Source of the DNA: Allomesorhizobium camelthorni
Lineage (GTDB): Bacteria; Pseudomonadota; Alphaproteobacteria; Rhizobiales; Rhizobiaceae
NCBI RefSeq assembly: GCF_011045125.1
Contig: NZ_JAAKZF010000028.1
Coordinates: 1 to 64,000, forward strand
Direction: 5' to 3'
DNA: 64,000 nucleotides
The notes beneath the pieces are model-generated. The model was not told where the DNA came from. It ran no database searches and saw only the letters and a program-made list of their open reading frames with translations. Positions 7,587 to 16,518 of this stretch are shown one piece after another (the first letter of the stretch is position 1; every line of letters starts with the position of its first letter). Made by a program: the position numbers and the translations under genes.

Positions 7587-9137
7587 ATGTCACGCGAAAA
7601 ATTCTACATCACCACCCCGATCTTCTATCCGAACGGCAAGCCGCATATCGGCCATGCCTATAATGTGATTGCCACCGACGCGATGGCGCGGTTCCAGCGG
7701 CTCGACGGCAAGGACGTGTTCTTCCTGTCCGGAACCGACGAGCACGGGCTGAAGATGCAGCAGACAGCCGATCAGGAGGGTGTGGCGCCGAAGACATTGG
7801 CCGACCGCAATTCGGCAATCTTCCGCGAGATGGAGCAGGCCGTCGGCGCCTCCAATGACGAGTTCATCCGCACCACCGAGCCGCGCCACTACGAGGCCTG
7901 CCAGGCGATCTGGGAGCGCATGGCGGCGAATGGCGACATCTATCTCGACCGCTACAGCGGCTGGTATTCGGTGCGGCAGGAAGCCTATTTCGACGAGAAG
8001 GAAACCACCGTCGGCGAGGACGGCGTGCGCCGCGAGCCGCTCGGCTCGCCGGTCGAATGGAACGAAGAAGAGACCTATTTCTTCCGCCTCTCGGCCTACC
8101 AGGACAAGCTTCTCGCGCTCTACGAACAGCGACCGGATTTCGTCGCGCCGGCCGAGCGCCGCAACGAGGTGATGAGCTTCGTCAAATCCGGGCTGAAGGA
8201 TCTCTCGGTCTCGCGCACCACCTTCAATTGGGGCGTGCCGGTGCCGGGCGATGAAAAGCATGTCATGTATGTCTGGGTCGACGCGCTGACCAACTACATC
8301 ACCGCGGCCGGCTTCCCCGACACGACGGGCGAAAAGTGGGATTTCTGGCCGGCGACGCACATCATCGGCAAGGACATTGTGCGTTTCCACGCCGTCTACT
8401 GGCCGGCCTTCCTGATGTCGGCCGGGATAGAACTGCCGAAGCGGGTGTTCGCGCACGGCTTCCTGTTCAACCGCGGCGAGAAGATGTCGAAGTCAGTCGG
8501 CAACGTCGTCGATCCGTTCGCCATGATCGAGCATTACGGCCTCGACCAGGTGCGCTATTTCTTCCTGCGCGAGGTGCCATTCGGCCAGGACGGCAGCTAC
8601 AGCCACGAAGCCATCGTCAACCGCACCAACGCCGATCTCGCCAACGACCTCGGCAATCTGGCGCAGCGCTCGCTGTCGATGATCGCCAAGAACTGCGGCG
8701 CTGTCGTGCCCGCGCGCGGCGTGCTTGCCGATGCCGACCGGGCGATCCTTGCCATGGCCGACGAAGCGCTCGCCACCGCGCGCAGGACCATGGCCGAGCA
8801 GTCGATCCATCAGGCGCTGGCGGCGATCTTCGGCGTTGTGGCGGAGGCCAACCGTTACTTCGCCGGCCAGGAGCCGTGGGCGCTGAAGAAGACTGATCCG
8901 GCGCGCATGGAGACGGTGCTGCACACCACCGCCGAGACCATCCGGCGCGTCGCGCTGATGTGCCAGCCCTTCATGCCGACATCGGCGGCAAAGCTGCTCG
9001 ACCTTCTGGCCGTGCCGGCCGATGAGCGGGCATTCGAGCATGCCGGCGAGGCGCATGCGCTGAAGCCGGGCGCCCCGTTGCCCGCGCCGGCGGCGGTGTT
9101 CCCACGTTATGTCGAGCCGGCGGCGGCGGAACAGTAG
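7587..9137 (+). CDS. metG: methionine--tRNA ligase
   Basis: Charges tRNA-Met for initiation and elongation. The 516-aa enzyme has the class I signature HIGH (residues 20-23, in PHIGHAYN) and KMSKS at 299-303. It has the length of the short MetRS type without the C-terminal dimerisation domain. The ATG at 7587 begins the conserved [17 protein letters not shown]; an upstream in-frame start at 7509 gives a non-conserved extension. It is followed within 15 nt by tatD, part of a conserved alphaproteobacterial run. Confidence 0.96.
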   Translation: MSREKFYITTPIFYPNGKPHIGHAYNVIATDAMARFQRLDGKDVFFLSGTDEHGLKMQQTADQEGVAPKTLADRNSAIFREMEQAVGASNDEFIRTTEPRHYEACQAIWERMAANGDIYLDRYSGWYSVRQEAYFDEKETTVGEDGVRREPLGSPVEWNEEETYFFRLSAYQDKLLALYEQRPDFVAPAERRNEVMSFVKSGLKDLSVSRTTFNWGVPVPGDEKHVMYVWVDALTNYITAAGFPDTTGEKWDFWPATHIIGKDIVRFHAVYWPAFLMSAGIELPKRVFAHGFLFNRGEKMSKSVGNVVDPFAMIEHYGLDQVRYFFLREVPFGQDGSYSHEAIVNRTNADLANDLGNLAQRSLSMIAKNCGAVVPARGVLADADRAILAMADEALATARRTMAEQSIHQALAAIFGVVAEANRYFAGQEPWALKKTDPARMETVLHTTAETIRRVALMCQPFMPTSAAKLLDLLAVPADERAFEHAGEAHALKPGAPLPAPAAVFPRYVEPAAAEQ

Positions 9138-9150
9138 GGCTTTCCAAAGC

Positions 9151-9942
9151 ATGCTTGTCGACAGCCACTGCCATCTCGATTTCCCGGACTTCGCCGACGA
9201 CCGCGCGGCGATCGTCGAGCGCGCGGCCAGGGCGGGCGTGGCGCGCATGGTCACCATCTCGACCCGGGTCAGGCGCTTTCCCGACGTGCTGGCGATCGCC
9301 GAGGCGTTCGACGCAGTCTATTGCTCGGTCGGCACGCATCCGCACAATGCCGCCGAGGAACCCGACGTGACGGCCGAGGACCTGGTCCGGCTTTCGGCGC
9401 ATCCGAAGGTGGTGGCGATCGGCGAGGCCGGCCTCGACTACCACTACGACAAATCCCCGCGCGACGCGCAGGCGAAGGGCTTCCGCACCCATATCGCTGC
9501 GGCGCGGCAAACCGACCTGCCGCTGGTCATCCATGCGCGCAGCGCCGACGCCGACATGGCCGCGATACTTGAGGAGGAGACGCAGAAGGGCGCTTTCCCT
9601 TTCATCCTGCACTGCTTTTCCTCGGGGCCAGAACTCGCCGAAACAGGCGTCAAACTCGGCGGCTATGTCTCATTCTCGGGCATACTGACCTTCAAGAATT
9701 CCGGCGAATTGCGCGACATCGCTGCCTCGGTGCCGCATGACCGCCTGCTTGTCGAGACCGACGCGCCCTATCTCGCGCCGATGCCTTTTCGCGGCAAGCG
9801 CAACGAGCCGGCCTATGTGGCCAACACCGCGGCGATGCTTGCCGAAACGATTGGCGTCAGCGCCGACGAAATCGCAAAAATCACCACCGCCAATTTCTTC
9901 CGGCTGTTCACCAAGATGCCGCGTCCGGCCGGGAACGCCTGA
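9151..9942 (+). CDS. tatD: TatD family metal-dependent deoxyribonuclease
   Basis: TatD proteins are cytosolic metal-dependent hydrolases with 3'-5' DNase activity. The 263-aa product has the TIM-barrel metal-ligand motifs: HCHLDF near the N-terminus, GEAGLDYHY, the HAR segment, ILHCFSS, and ETDAPYLAP near the C-terminus. The start at ATG 9151 gives the canonical MLVDSHCHLD; earlier starts overlap metG and are not conserved. Specific substrate is not known. Confidence 0.92.
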   Translation: MLVDSHCHLDFPDFADDRAAIVERAARAGVARMVTISTRVRRFPDVLAIAEAFDAVYCSVGTHPHNAAEEPDVTAEDLVRLSAHPKVVAIGEAGLDYHYDKSPRDAQAKGFRTHIAAARQTDLPLVIHARSADADMAAILEEETQKGAFPFILHCFSSGPELAETGVKLGGYVSFSGILTFKNSGELRDIAASVPHDRLLVETDAPYLAPMPFRGKRNEPAYVANTAAMLAETIGVSADEIAKITTANFFRLFTKMPRPAGNA

Positions 9943-9944
9943 GC

Positions 9945-10763
9945 GTGGCGGGCCTGCTGCGCTTCACCATTTTGGGCTGCGGCTCGTCTCCGGGCACGCC
10001 GCGCATCACCGGCGACTGGGGCGATTGCGACCCGCTCGAGCCGAAGAACCGCCGCTTGCGCGCTGCGGCGCTGGTGCAGCGCATCGCGCCGAATGGCGCC
10101 AAGACTACGGTCGTCATCGACACCGGACCCGATTTCCGCGAGCAGATGCTGATGGCCAAGGTGCGCCGCGTCGACGCCGTCGTCTACACCCACCCCCATG
10201 CCGACCACATACACGGCATTGACGATCTGCGCGGCTATTGGCTGGAGCAGCGGCAACTGATCCCGGTCTATGGCGACGGCCCGACCCTCGCGCGGCTGCG
10301 CGAAGCCTTCTCCTACTGCTTCGCGAGGCCGCCAGGCAGTTCCTATCCGCCGATCGTCAGCGCCAATCTCATCGACCACGCGGTTCCTTTCACCATCGAA
10401 GGCGAGGGCGGGGCGCTCACCTTCGAGCCGCTGCCGCAGATCCATGGCGACGCGGTGTCGCTCGGCTTCCGCATCGGCTCGGTCGCCTATTGCCCCGATG
10501 TCAGCGGTTTTTCCGAGGCGACGGCTGCGCGGCTCACCGGCCTCGACGTACTGGTCATCGACGCGCTGCAATACCGCCCGCATCCGAGCCATTTGTCGCT
10601 TTCGGAAGCGCTGGAATGGATCGAGCGCCTGGCGCCGAAGCGCGCGGTTCTGACCCACATGCACGTCCCTCTCGACTATGCAACGGTGATGCGCGAAACG
10701 CCGGACAATGTCGAACCGGCCTATGATGGCATGGTGGTTGAAATACCATTGGAATCAGAGTGA
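9945..10763 (+). CDS. MBL-fold metallo-hydrolase (PhnP-like)
   Basis: A metallo-beta-lactamase-fold hydrolase with the metal motif HPHADH (H83, H85, D87, H88) and further ligands at about CPDVSG and the C-terminal THMH. The overall shape (GCGSSPGTPR start, ID-DLRGYW segment) resembles the PhnP-like cyclic phosphodiesterase group, but no phosphonate genes are nearby, so the substrate is unknown. It starts with GTG at 9945, two bases after the tatD stop, and ends overlapping the next gene as TGATG. Membership of the tatD operon is likely. Confidence 0.85.
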   Translation: MAGLLRFTILGCGSSPGTPRITGDWGDCDPLEPKNRRLRAAALVQRIAPNGAKTTVVIDTGPDFREQMLMAKVRRVDAVVYTHPHADHIHGIDDLRGYWLEQRQLIPVYGDGPTLARLREAFSYCFARPPGSSYPPIVSANLIDHAVPFTIEGEGGALTFEPLPQIHGDAVSLGFRIGSVAYCPDVSGFSEATAARLTGLDVLVIDALQYRPHPSHLSLSEALEWIERLAPKRAVLTHMHVPLDYATVMRETPDNVEPAYDGMVVEIPLESE

Positions 10764-11266
10764 TGGACGACAAACCTAACGCAAGCGGCAGCATTGCGCG
10801 GATCACCGAGGCCGCGCGCGCCGCCGGTCTGGACATCGAGATCCGCCGCATGGGCGCCTCGACCCGCACCGCCGCCGAGGCGGCTGAGCAATGCGGCTGC
10901 GCGGTCGCGCAGATCGTCAAATCGCTGATCTTCCAGGGCGAGCGGACCGGCCGGCTCTATCTGTTCATGTTCTCGGGCGAGCATCAGCTCGATCTCGCCA
11001 AGGCGGCGGCACTTGCGGCCGAGCCGCTGAAACGCGCCGATCCGCGCCATATTCGCGAGGTCACCGGCTTTGCTATCGGCGGCGTCTCGCCGATCGGCCA
11101 TCTCGCCGCCATCCCGGCATTCGCCGACGCGGCGCTGCTGCGCTTCGACCGCGTCTGGGCCGCCGCCGGAGCGCATGATGCGGTATTCGCGGCCGAACCC
11201 GGCACATTGATCGCCGCGGCGGGCGCGACCGTTGCGAGCCTTGCCAATCAGGAAAGTTCCACATGA
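10763..11266 (+). CDS. YbaK/EbsC family aminoacyl-tRNA deacylase
   Basis: Members hydrolyse mischarged tRNAs such as Cys- or Ala-tRNA-Pro in trans. The 167-aa protein shows the family pattern: a conserved lysine in VKSLIFQG, the substrate-pocket GFAIGGVSPIG, and a final TGAT-like segment. The start codon overlaps the upstream stop (TGATG), indicating co-translation. Which tRNA it edits cannot be told from sequence. Its position downstream of metG and tatD fits general housekeeping. Confidence 0.85.
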   Translation: MDDKPNASGSIARITEAARAAGLDIEIRRMGASTRTAAEAAEQCGCAVAQIVKSLIFQGERTGRLYLFMFSGEHQLDLAKAAALAAEPLKRADPRHIREVTGFAIGGVSPIGHLAAIPAFADAALLRFDRVWAAAGAHDAVFAAEPGTLIAAAGATVASLANQESST

Positions 11267-11847
11267 CCTCGCCGATCATCGACTTCATGCTGAAGCGCAA
11301 TTCAGCGCCCATCCCCGAATTGCGCGAACCGGCACCCGGTGACGATGAAATCGCAACGATGATCAGGATCGCCACTCGCGTGCCCGATCACGGCCGGCTC
11401 GCGCCATGGCGCTTCATCCTCTATCGCGGCAAAGCGCGCGAGGAGATCGGCGAAAAGCTCGCCGAACTCGCCGAGAAGCGCGAAGGCCCGCTGACGGAAG
11501 CCCGCCGCAACCAGGAACTGACCCGATTCTCGCGAGCGCCGCTGGTCATCGGCGTGATTTCGAGCCCGAAGGACAATCCGAAAATCCCGCAATGGGAGAT
11601 GTTTCTGTCCGGCGGCGCGGCGGCAATGAGCCTTGTGCTCGCGGCAAGCGCGCTCGGCTACGGCACCAACTGGATCACCAACTGGTATTCCGATGTGGAG
11701 GAAGGCAGGCGCATACTCGGCCTTGCGCCGCATGAGCGCGTGGTCGGCTTCGTGCATATCGGCTCTTATGAAGGCCCCGCGCCGGAGCGCCCGCGTCCCG
11801 ACCCTGCGGCGCTTTACGCCGATTATGCCGGGCCGTGGGAGGCATAG
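11263..11847 (+). CDS. nitroreductase family flavoprotein
   Basis: FMN-dependent oxidoreductase of the compact nitroreductase fold (194 aa). It has a phosphate-binding start (RNSAPIPEL then RVPDHGRLAPWRF) and the NADPH/FMN segment GYGTNWITNW near residue 130. The ATG overlaps the deacylase stop by 4 nt. The physiological substrate is unknown; such enzymes reduce nitroaromatics or quinones. The next gene also encodes a flavin-binding protein, so the two may act together, but this is only inferred from adjacency. Confidence 0.85.
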   Translation: MTSPIIDFMLKRNSAPIPELREPAPGDDEIATMIRIATRVPDHGRLAPWRFILYRGKAREEIGEKLAELAEKREGPLTEARRNQELTRFSRAPLVIGVISSPKDNPKIPQWEMFLSGGAAAMSLVLAASALGYGTNWITNWYSDVEEGRRILGLAPHERVVGFVHIGSYEGPAPERPRPDPAALYADYAGPWEA

Positions 11848-11848
11848 C

Positions 11849-12457
11849 GTGTTCTACGAGCCGGCAAAAGGCCACGGCCTGCCGCACGACCCGTTCAAGG
11901 CGATCGTGTCGCCGCGCCCGATCGGCTGGATCTCGACCATCGCCCTCAATGGCGACGTGAACCTCGCGCCCTATTCCTTCTTCAACGCCTTCTCGACAAG
12001 TCCCTTCCTGGTCTGGTTCTCGTCGGAAGGCGAGAAGGACAGCGCCAGCTTCGCGCGCGAAACCGGCGAGTTCGTCGTCAATCTGGTTGGGCGCGCGCTC
12101 GTCGAGCAGATGAACCGCAGCGCGGTCGATGCGCCGCGCGGCGTCAACGAATTCGCCTATGCCGGCCTGACGCCCGCGGCGTCGCGGCTGGTCACGCCGC
12201 CGCGCGTGGCCGAAGCTCCCGCAGCGCTCGAATGCAAGGTGACGGAAATCCTGCGCCCCAAGGCGCTCGATGGCAGCGATGCCGGCGTGTTCGTCGTCAC
12301 CGGCGAGGTGGTCGGCGTCCATATCGACGACGCGATGCTCACCGACGGCCTGTTCGATGCGGTCAAGGCCGGCAACGTCGCCCGCCTCGGCTACATGGAC
12401 TATTCCATGGTCAATGAGACTTTCCAGATGCGCCGCCCGCGCTGGGGCAAGGATTAA
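11849..12457 (+). CDS. flavin reductase-like FMN-binding split-barrel protein
   Basis: The 202-aa product matches the flavin reductase-like domain: VSPRPIGWISTI near the N-terminus, APYSFFNAFS for FMN phosphate binding, and a C-terminal LGYMDYS. Many homologues are annotated as flavin reductases or simply flavin-binding proteins. I start it at GTG 11849, 7 nt after GGGAGG and 2 nt past the nitroreductase stop. No NADH-specific residue pattern is clear to me. Confidence 0.85.
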   Translation: MFYEPAKGHGLPHDPFKAIVSPRPIGWISTIALNGDVNLAPYSFFNAFSTSPFLVWFSSEGEKDSASFARETGEFVVNLVGRALVEQMNRSAVDAPRGVNEFAYAGLTPAASRLVTPPRVAEAPAALECKVTEILRPKALDGSDAGVFVVTGEVVGVHIDDAMLTDGLFDAVKAGNVARLGYMDYSMVNETFQMRRPRWGKD

Positions 12458-12486
12458 CTGAGGCTGTTTAGCCGTCCCAGTTCTTC

Positions 12487-12529
12487 GTGCGTCCTTCGAG
12501 GCTCGCTGCGCTCGCACCTCAGGATGAGG
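12487..12529 (-). repeat. 43-bp dispersed repeat, copy A (inverted)
   Basis: This copy is the exact reverse complement of the copy at 12676-12718, with core GAGGTGCGAGCGCAGCGAGC. It lies just after the flavoprotein gene. A third identical copy sits at 44666-44708. Such short intergenic elements are common in rhizobial genomes; function unknown. Confidence 0.85.
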
Positions 12530-12675
12530 ACCGTAGGGTACCTAAGTCAAATCTTCGAAGTTGACCCACCAACATTGAGATCATCGTCCAACACCCGCCT
12601 TTTTGAGGTGCCGGCCAACACCGGCCTCGAGGTTCCAGCGCCGACCTTTGAGATTGTCGGCCCAGCACCAACTTC
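12530..12675 (+). repeat. degenerate short tandem repeat between inverted 43-bp copies
   Basis: From about 12551 to 12670 a motif like TTGAGGTTCCGGCCAACACC recurs about five times with period mostly 21-28 nt. Read in one plus-strand frame it gives FEVDPPT, FEVPANT, LEVPAPT and FEIVGPAPT. No start signal supports translation, so I regard it as a minisatellite-like spacer rather than a gene. Confidence 0.5.
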
Positions 12676-12718
12676 CCTCATCCTGAGGTGCGAGCGCAGC
12701 GAGCCTCGAAGGACGCAC
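12676..12718 (+). repeat. 43-bp dispersed repeat, copy B
   Basis: Identical to 44666-44708 and inverted relative to 12487-12529. It ends 3 bases before the stop codon of the minus-strand lyase gene, so it forms that gene's 3' flank. The copy at 44666 has the same relation to dinB. Confidence 0.85.
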
Positions 12719-12720
12719 CC

Positions 12721-13596
12721 TTACTCTATACCCGCAACCCGAGCCCGAGCCAGCAGCCTCTCTGCGCGGCGCAGGTGCGGCCGGTCGTACATCTGGCCCT
12801 CGATCCCGACGACGCCCGGATCGCCCGCTTCCCGGAACGCCTCGACCACCGCCCGCGCATGGGCCACCGCTTCCGGCGAAGGCGTGAACGCCGCGTTGAT
12901 GACCGGCACCTGATCCGGATGGATCGCCATCTTGGCGGTAAACCCGTCGCGCTCCGCGTCGAGGCATTCGGCGCGCAGGCCTTCCACGTCGCGGAAATTC
13001 ACGAACACCGTATCGATCGCCGCTGTTTCGGCTGCCGAGGCGGCAAGCACGGTCATTGCCCGCGCCAGCCGGAACACGTCGGTATAGCGCCCGCTCTGGT
13101 CACGCGTGGCCCGCGCGCCGGTCGCGGCGGAAAGGTCTTCCGCGCCCCAGGTCAGGCCGGAGAGGCGGGGGCTCGCGCTGTAGCTTGCCGCCGCCAGCAG
13201 GCCCGCCGCCGTTTCGGTGATGATCGGGATGATTTTTGTCCCGCCGTCCGGAAGCCCGTTTTCAGTCTCGCGGACACGCAATTTGGCCGAAAGCTGCTGC
13301 ACATCAGCGAAGCCGTTCGACTTCGGCAGCATGACGCCGTCGGGTTTCGCCGGCATCAGCGAAGCGAGGTCGTCGTCGGTCAGGCCGGACGAAAGATCGT
13401 TTACTCTCACATAGATCGCGGCAGATGTTCGCGCACGGTTGTCGCGAATGAAATCCGCCGCAATCTTCCGCGCCGCCGCCTTGTTGCCGGCCGCGACCGA
13501 ATCCTCGAGGTCGACGATGACCACGTCGGCGCCTGCCAAAAAGCCTTTCTCCAGCTTCCTTTCCGAATCGCCCGGCACGAACAGCAGCGAGCGCAT
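12721..13596 (-). CDS. HpcH/HpaI aldolase/citrate lyase family protein (CitE-like)
   Basis: CitE-like enzymes cleave or condense acyl-CoA esters of malate-type acids, or hydrolyse malyl-CoA, in a TIM barrel with Mg2+. The 291-aa product begins MRSLLFVPGDSERKL and has the family motifs DLEDSV, VRVN, MLPKSNG, ITETAAG (Glu metal ligand) and LTWGAEDL (Asp ligand). It overlaps the upstream MaoC-type gene as TGATG. The pair suggests reversible steps on a C4-C5 hydroxyacyl-CoA, such as mesaconyl-/methylmalyl-CoA chemistry, but the substrate is not determined. Confidence 0.85.
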   Translation of the reverse strand: MRSLLFVPGDSERKLEKGFLAGADVVIVDLEDSVAAGNKAAARKIAADFIRDNRARTSAAIYVRVNDLSSGLTDDDLASLMPAKPDGVMLPKSNGFADVQQLSAKLRVRETENGLPDGGTKIIPIITETAAGLLAAASYSASPRLSGLTWGAEDLSAATGARATRDQSGRYTDVFRLARAMTVLAASAAETAAIDTVFVNFRDVEGLRAECLDAERDGFTAKMAIHPDQVPVINAAFTPSPEAVAHARAVVEAFREAGDPGVVGIEGQMYDRPHLRRAERLLARARVAGIE

Positions 13597-14048
13597 CAGG
13601 CCGGCCTCTTCAGCATCATCGCCTGGCGGGTGCATTTGGCGACCAGCACGCCGTGCTGGTTGAAGGCACGGTGCTCGAATTCGACGATGCCGCGGTCGGG
13701 CTTGGATTTCGATTCGCGGACCGACAACACCTCCGTCTCGACGCTTATCGTGTCGCCATGAAACACCGGATGCGGAAACACCGTTTCCCGCATTCCCAAA
13801 TTGGCGACCGTCGTGCCGACGGTTATATCGTTCACCGAAATGCCGATCATCAGGCCGAGCGTGAACAGCGAGTTGACCAGCGGCTTGCCCCATTCGCTCT
13901 TGGCGGCGAAATCGAAATCGATGTGCAGCGGCTGCGGGTTCAGCGTCATCACCGAAAACAGCATGTTGTCGCTTTCGGTAACGGTCTTGCGCAGCGTGTG
14001 CTTGAACGTCCGGCCAGGCTCGAACTCCTCGAGATACAGTCCAGCCAT
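13596..14048 (-). CDS. MaoC family dehydratase
   Basis: Hot-dog-fold hydratase of acyl-CoA substrates, 150 aa. The hydratase signature is visible as N-x-(3)-PLH-D (LNPQPLHIDFDFA) around residues 36-48, followed by GLMIG and the FHGDTI segment. It is translationally coupled to the CitE-like lyase downstream. Together they could hydrate and then cleave a branched acyl-CoA, as in glyoxylate-type assimilation routes, but this is inference from pairing. It is divergent from the DUF2336 gene, and the 150-base gap must hold both promoters. Confidence 0.85.
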   Translation of the reverse strand: MAGLYLEEFEPGRTFKHTLRKTVTESDNMLFSVMTLNPQPLHIDFDFAAKSEWGKPLVNSLFTLGLMIGISVNDITVGTTVANLGMRETVFPHPVFHGDTISVETEVLSVRESKSKPDRGIVEFEHRAFNQHGVLVAKCTRQAMMLKRPA

Positions 14049-14199
14049 GCCGTGTTCCTCCGTTGCACGCCCGTTTGATAGGCGCTGCCGTCCCGGCGGG
14101 CAAGCCGGTTAAGAAGTATGGTGAACGCTTCGTAAACCATTTCTGCCTAGCGTCCTTCCGGGGGCCGGAATCTTTGCCGGCAGGGTGCGAGTGACATTC

Positions 14200-15318
14200 A
14201 TGGTAGTGGGGCATTTCCTGAAATGGATCGGCACGGCCCGCGTCTCCGAAAGAGCCGCGGCCGTGAGCGCGCTCGCCCGCGCCTATGTCGAGCGGGACCT
14301 GCCGTTCGAGGATCGCTGTGCGGCGGAGGCCGCACTCACGCTGCTGCTTGACGATCCATCCGCCAAGGTCCGCCTGGCCATGGCTGAAGCACTGTCGATG
14401 AGCCATCACGCGCCGATCCAGATCATTGCGGCGCTCGCTTCCGACCAGCCCGAGGTCGCCGCCTTCGTGCTGGCGCGTTCGCCGCTTCTGACCGATGCCG
14501 ACCTGATCGACCGCGTTGCGGCTGGTTCCAAAGCCGTGCAGAAGCTCGTCGCCGGGCGTCCGGTCGTGTCGATGGCGCTCGCCGCGGCCCTCGCCGAGAT
14601 CGGCGAGCCGGAGGCCTGCGTCGAGCTTATCGCCAATTCCGGTGCTGCCATTGCCGCTCTCAGCTTCCGCCGCATGGCCGAACGCCACGGTCATCTGCCT
14701 TCGGTGCGCGAGGCGATGATCGCCGATCCGCGCCTGCCGGCCGATTGCCGGCACATGCTGCTGGTCAAGCTCGGCGACGCGCTGAAGCAGGCGCCGCTGA
14801 TCGCGGCGCTGATGGGATCACGCGCGGACCGCGTCATGCGCGACGCCTGCGTGAAGGCTTCGCTCACCGTCATCGAAAACACGCGCGCCGAAGAACACGG
14901 CGCGCTTATCGAGCATCTGCGCCTGCGCGGCGACCTGACGTCGAGCTTCATCATCCGCGCCATCGCCCACGGCAAGGTCGATTTCTTCGGCTCGGCCATG
15001 GTGGCGCTGACCGGACAGGCCGAGCCCCGGGTGAGGGCGCTGCTCTCCGGCGGTCACGACGGGGCGCTGTCGGCGCTGTTCCGCAGCGCCGGGCTTGCCG
15101 CAGGCACCCATGCCGTCATCCTGCGCGCGCTGAAAATCTGGCGCGAGGTCGCCAACGGCAAGCGCGTTGCCGGCGCACAGGAGGTCACCTGGCTGATGCT
15201 GAAGGAACTGGGCGGGCAAGCGGCAACCGGCGACCTCGCCGGCCTGCTGAAATCCATCCACCTCGACGCGCTGCGCGAAAACGCCCGCGGCCACGCACTG
15301 GCAATCGCTGCGGCTTGA
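14200..15318 (+). CDS. DUF2336 domain-containing protein
   Basis: Alphaproteobacterial protein of about 372 aa built from HEAT-like helical repeats. It begins with an ALARAYVERDLPFEDRCAAEAALTLLLDDPSAKVR segment at about residues 20-55 and continues with repeated pairs of alanine/leucine-rich helices. There are no catalytic residues or membrane helices, so a scaffold or protein-binding role is likely, and the function is unknown. ATG 14200 is my preferred start; an in-frame GTG at 14185 is also possible. Confidence 0.75.
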   Translation: MVVGHFLKWIGTARVSERAAAVSALARAYVERDLPFEDRCAAEAALTLLLDDPSAKVRLAMAEALSMSHHAPIQIIAALASDQPEVAAFVLARSPLLTDADLIDRVAAGSKAVQKLVAGRPVVSMALAAALAEIGEPEACVELIANSGAAIAALSFRRMAERHGHLPSVREAMIADPRLPADCRHMLLVKLGDALKQAPLIAALMGSRADRVMRDACVKASLTVIENTRAEEHGALIEHLRLRGDLTSSFIIRAIAHGKVDFFGSAMVALTGQAEPRVRALLSGGHDGALSALFRSAGLAAGTHAVILRALKIWREVANGKRVAGAQEVTWLMLKELGGQAATGDLAGLLKSIHLDALRENARGHALAIAAA

Positions 15319-15351
15319 GCCGAAACGGTTCTATGAACGACGGAGACTGAA

Positions 15352-15669
15352 TTGGCGTTCAAATGCGAAATACCGGCTATGCCCACGGTCCAGTTGGATG
15401 ACAACGCGGTGAAAATCACACGTTGGGACTTCGAGCCGGGTGCGGCCACCGGATGGCACGAACATGGGTGGCCTTATTTCGTCATCATGCTGACGGCCGG
15501 AACTCTTCGGGTTCACGACGGGGTCAATGTCGCCGACGTTCCTCTCGCGGCAGGCCAAGCCTACCGTAGACCGTCTGGAATCAAGCACGACGTGATGAAC
15601 GGCTCAGAACACCCGATTGCGTTCGTCGAGATCGAGATCAAGCAACCCGACGCTCTTGGAAAGGCTTAG
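15352..15669 (+). CDS. cupin domain-containing protein
   Basis: Small beta-barrel protein (105 aa) with cupin motif 1 (GWHEHGWPYFVIMLTAGTLRV) and motif 2 (YRRPSGIKHDVMN). The histidines could bind a metal. The TTG start at 15352 follows GGAG by 7 nt and sits 33 nt after the DUF2336 stop; an ATG at 15379 is the alternative. Substrate and role are unknown. Small stand-alone cupins can be dioxygenases, isomerases or binding proteins. Confidence 0.75.
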   Translation: MAFKCEIPAMPTVQLDDNAVKITRWDFEPGAATGWHEHGWPYFVIMLTAGTLRVHDGVNVADVPLAAGQAYRRPSGIKHDVMNGSEHPIAFVEIEIKQPDALGKA

Positions 15670-15681
15670 GATGAGCGCCGC

Positions 15682-16497
15682 CTAACCGCCATTCCTGCTC
15701 AGCGCCTCCACAAACCGGATGATCTCGCCGGTCATGCCCTCGTTCCACAGATCGTTGTGGCCGTAGGCGTCACGGACCAGCATCTGTTTGGGCTCAGGCG
15801 CGATGGCGTAAAGCGCTTCGCCGGAGGACAGGGGGATGATGTCGTCGCGCCGGCCATGGATGAACAGTTTTGGCTGCGTGACCTTCGCAATCCTGAGATC
15901 GGAGCGGAAGGGATCTTTGATGAGGGGGGCAACCGGCAGATACGGATAGTGCGTCTGCGCGAGCGACAGCACCGACAGATAGGCCGACACCAGGATGACA
16001 CCAGCCACCGGCCTTTGCGCTGCCGTATTGATTGCGACGCCGCTGCCCAGCGACTGGCCGAGCACGATGATTTGGCCTTCGGTGCGAGCCGAAAGCCAGT
16101 CGAACGCCGCCAATCCGTCCGTCAGCAGGCCTTCCTCGCTTGGCGAGCCGGTTGAGCCCGGATAGCCGCGATAGGAAATCGCCAGAAGGCCGATGCCGCG
16201 CGCCGCAAGCGCTTGCGCCAGGAAGCCGTAATTGCCGACCCGGTCGGCATTGCCGAGGAAGAAAAGCACCGACGGCTTGCCGGCTTCGCCCTTGCTGAAA
16301 AGCGCATGCAGCGTCTCGCCATCCGGCGTTGCGATCGAGACCTGCTCGCCCCATTCGGCGCGTGATGCCGGGGCGAATGCTGCGCCGGCTCCGGGGTAAA
16401 GCAGGGCGCGCTGGGAGAAATACATCAGGCCGACCAGCGCCAGGTAGCCTAGAGCCGCGACGAGCGGCAGGACGAGCAGGAGTTTGGTGGCGCTCAC
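15682..16497 (-). CDS. alpha/beta hydrolase, membrane-anchored
   Basis: The 271-aa protein has an N-terminal hydrophobic helix (residues about 5-30) followed by an alpha/beta hydrolase fold. The nucleophile elbow GQSLGSG, SYRGYPGSTG upstream, an acid within HGRRDDIIP and a final HND histidine form a plausible Ser-Asp-His triad. Proteins of this shape resemble the ABHD12/13 type serine hydrolases. GTG 16497 is the start, behind AAGGTGGG. It is convergent with the cupin gene and lies 21 nt downstream of parE on the same strand. Confidence 0.82.
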   Translation of the reverse strand: MSATKLLLVLPLVAALGYLALVGLMYFSQRALLYPGAGAAFAPASRAEWGEQVSIATPDGETLHALFSKGEAGKPSVLFFLGNADRVGNYGFLAQALAARGIGLLAISYRGYPGSTGSPSEEGLLTDGLAAFDWLSARTEGQIIVLGQSLGSGVAINTAAQRPVAGVILVSAYLSVLSLAQTHYPYLPVAPLIKDPFRSDLRIAKVTQPKLFIHGRRDDIIPLSSGEALYAIAPEPKQMLVRDAYGHNDLWNEGMTGEIIRFVEALSRNGG

Positions 16498-16518
16498 GGG
16501 ATGCCCACCTTACGGCCC

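Noticed and set aside
12524-12913. Plus-strand frame over the heptad-like repeats
   Set aside because: It has no ribosome binding site and continues into the 43-bp repeat and antisense to the lyase; I treat the repeats as intergenic.
13597-14754. Long N-terminal extension of the CitE-like gene (frame open to 14754)
   Set aside because: The extension overlaps MaoC and DUF2336; family alignment and the TGATG overlap place the start at 13596.
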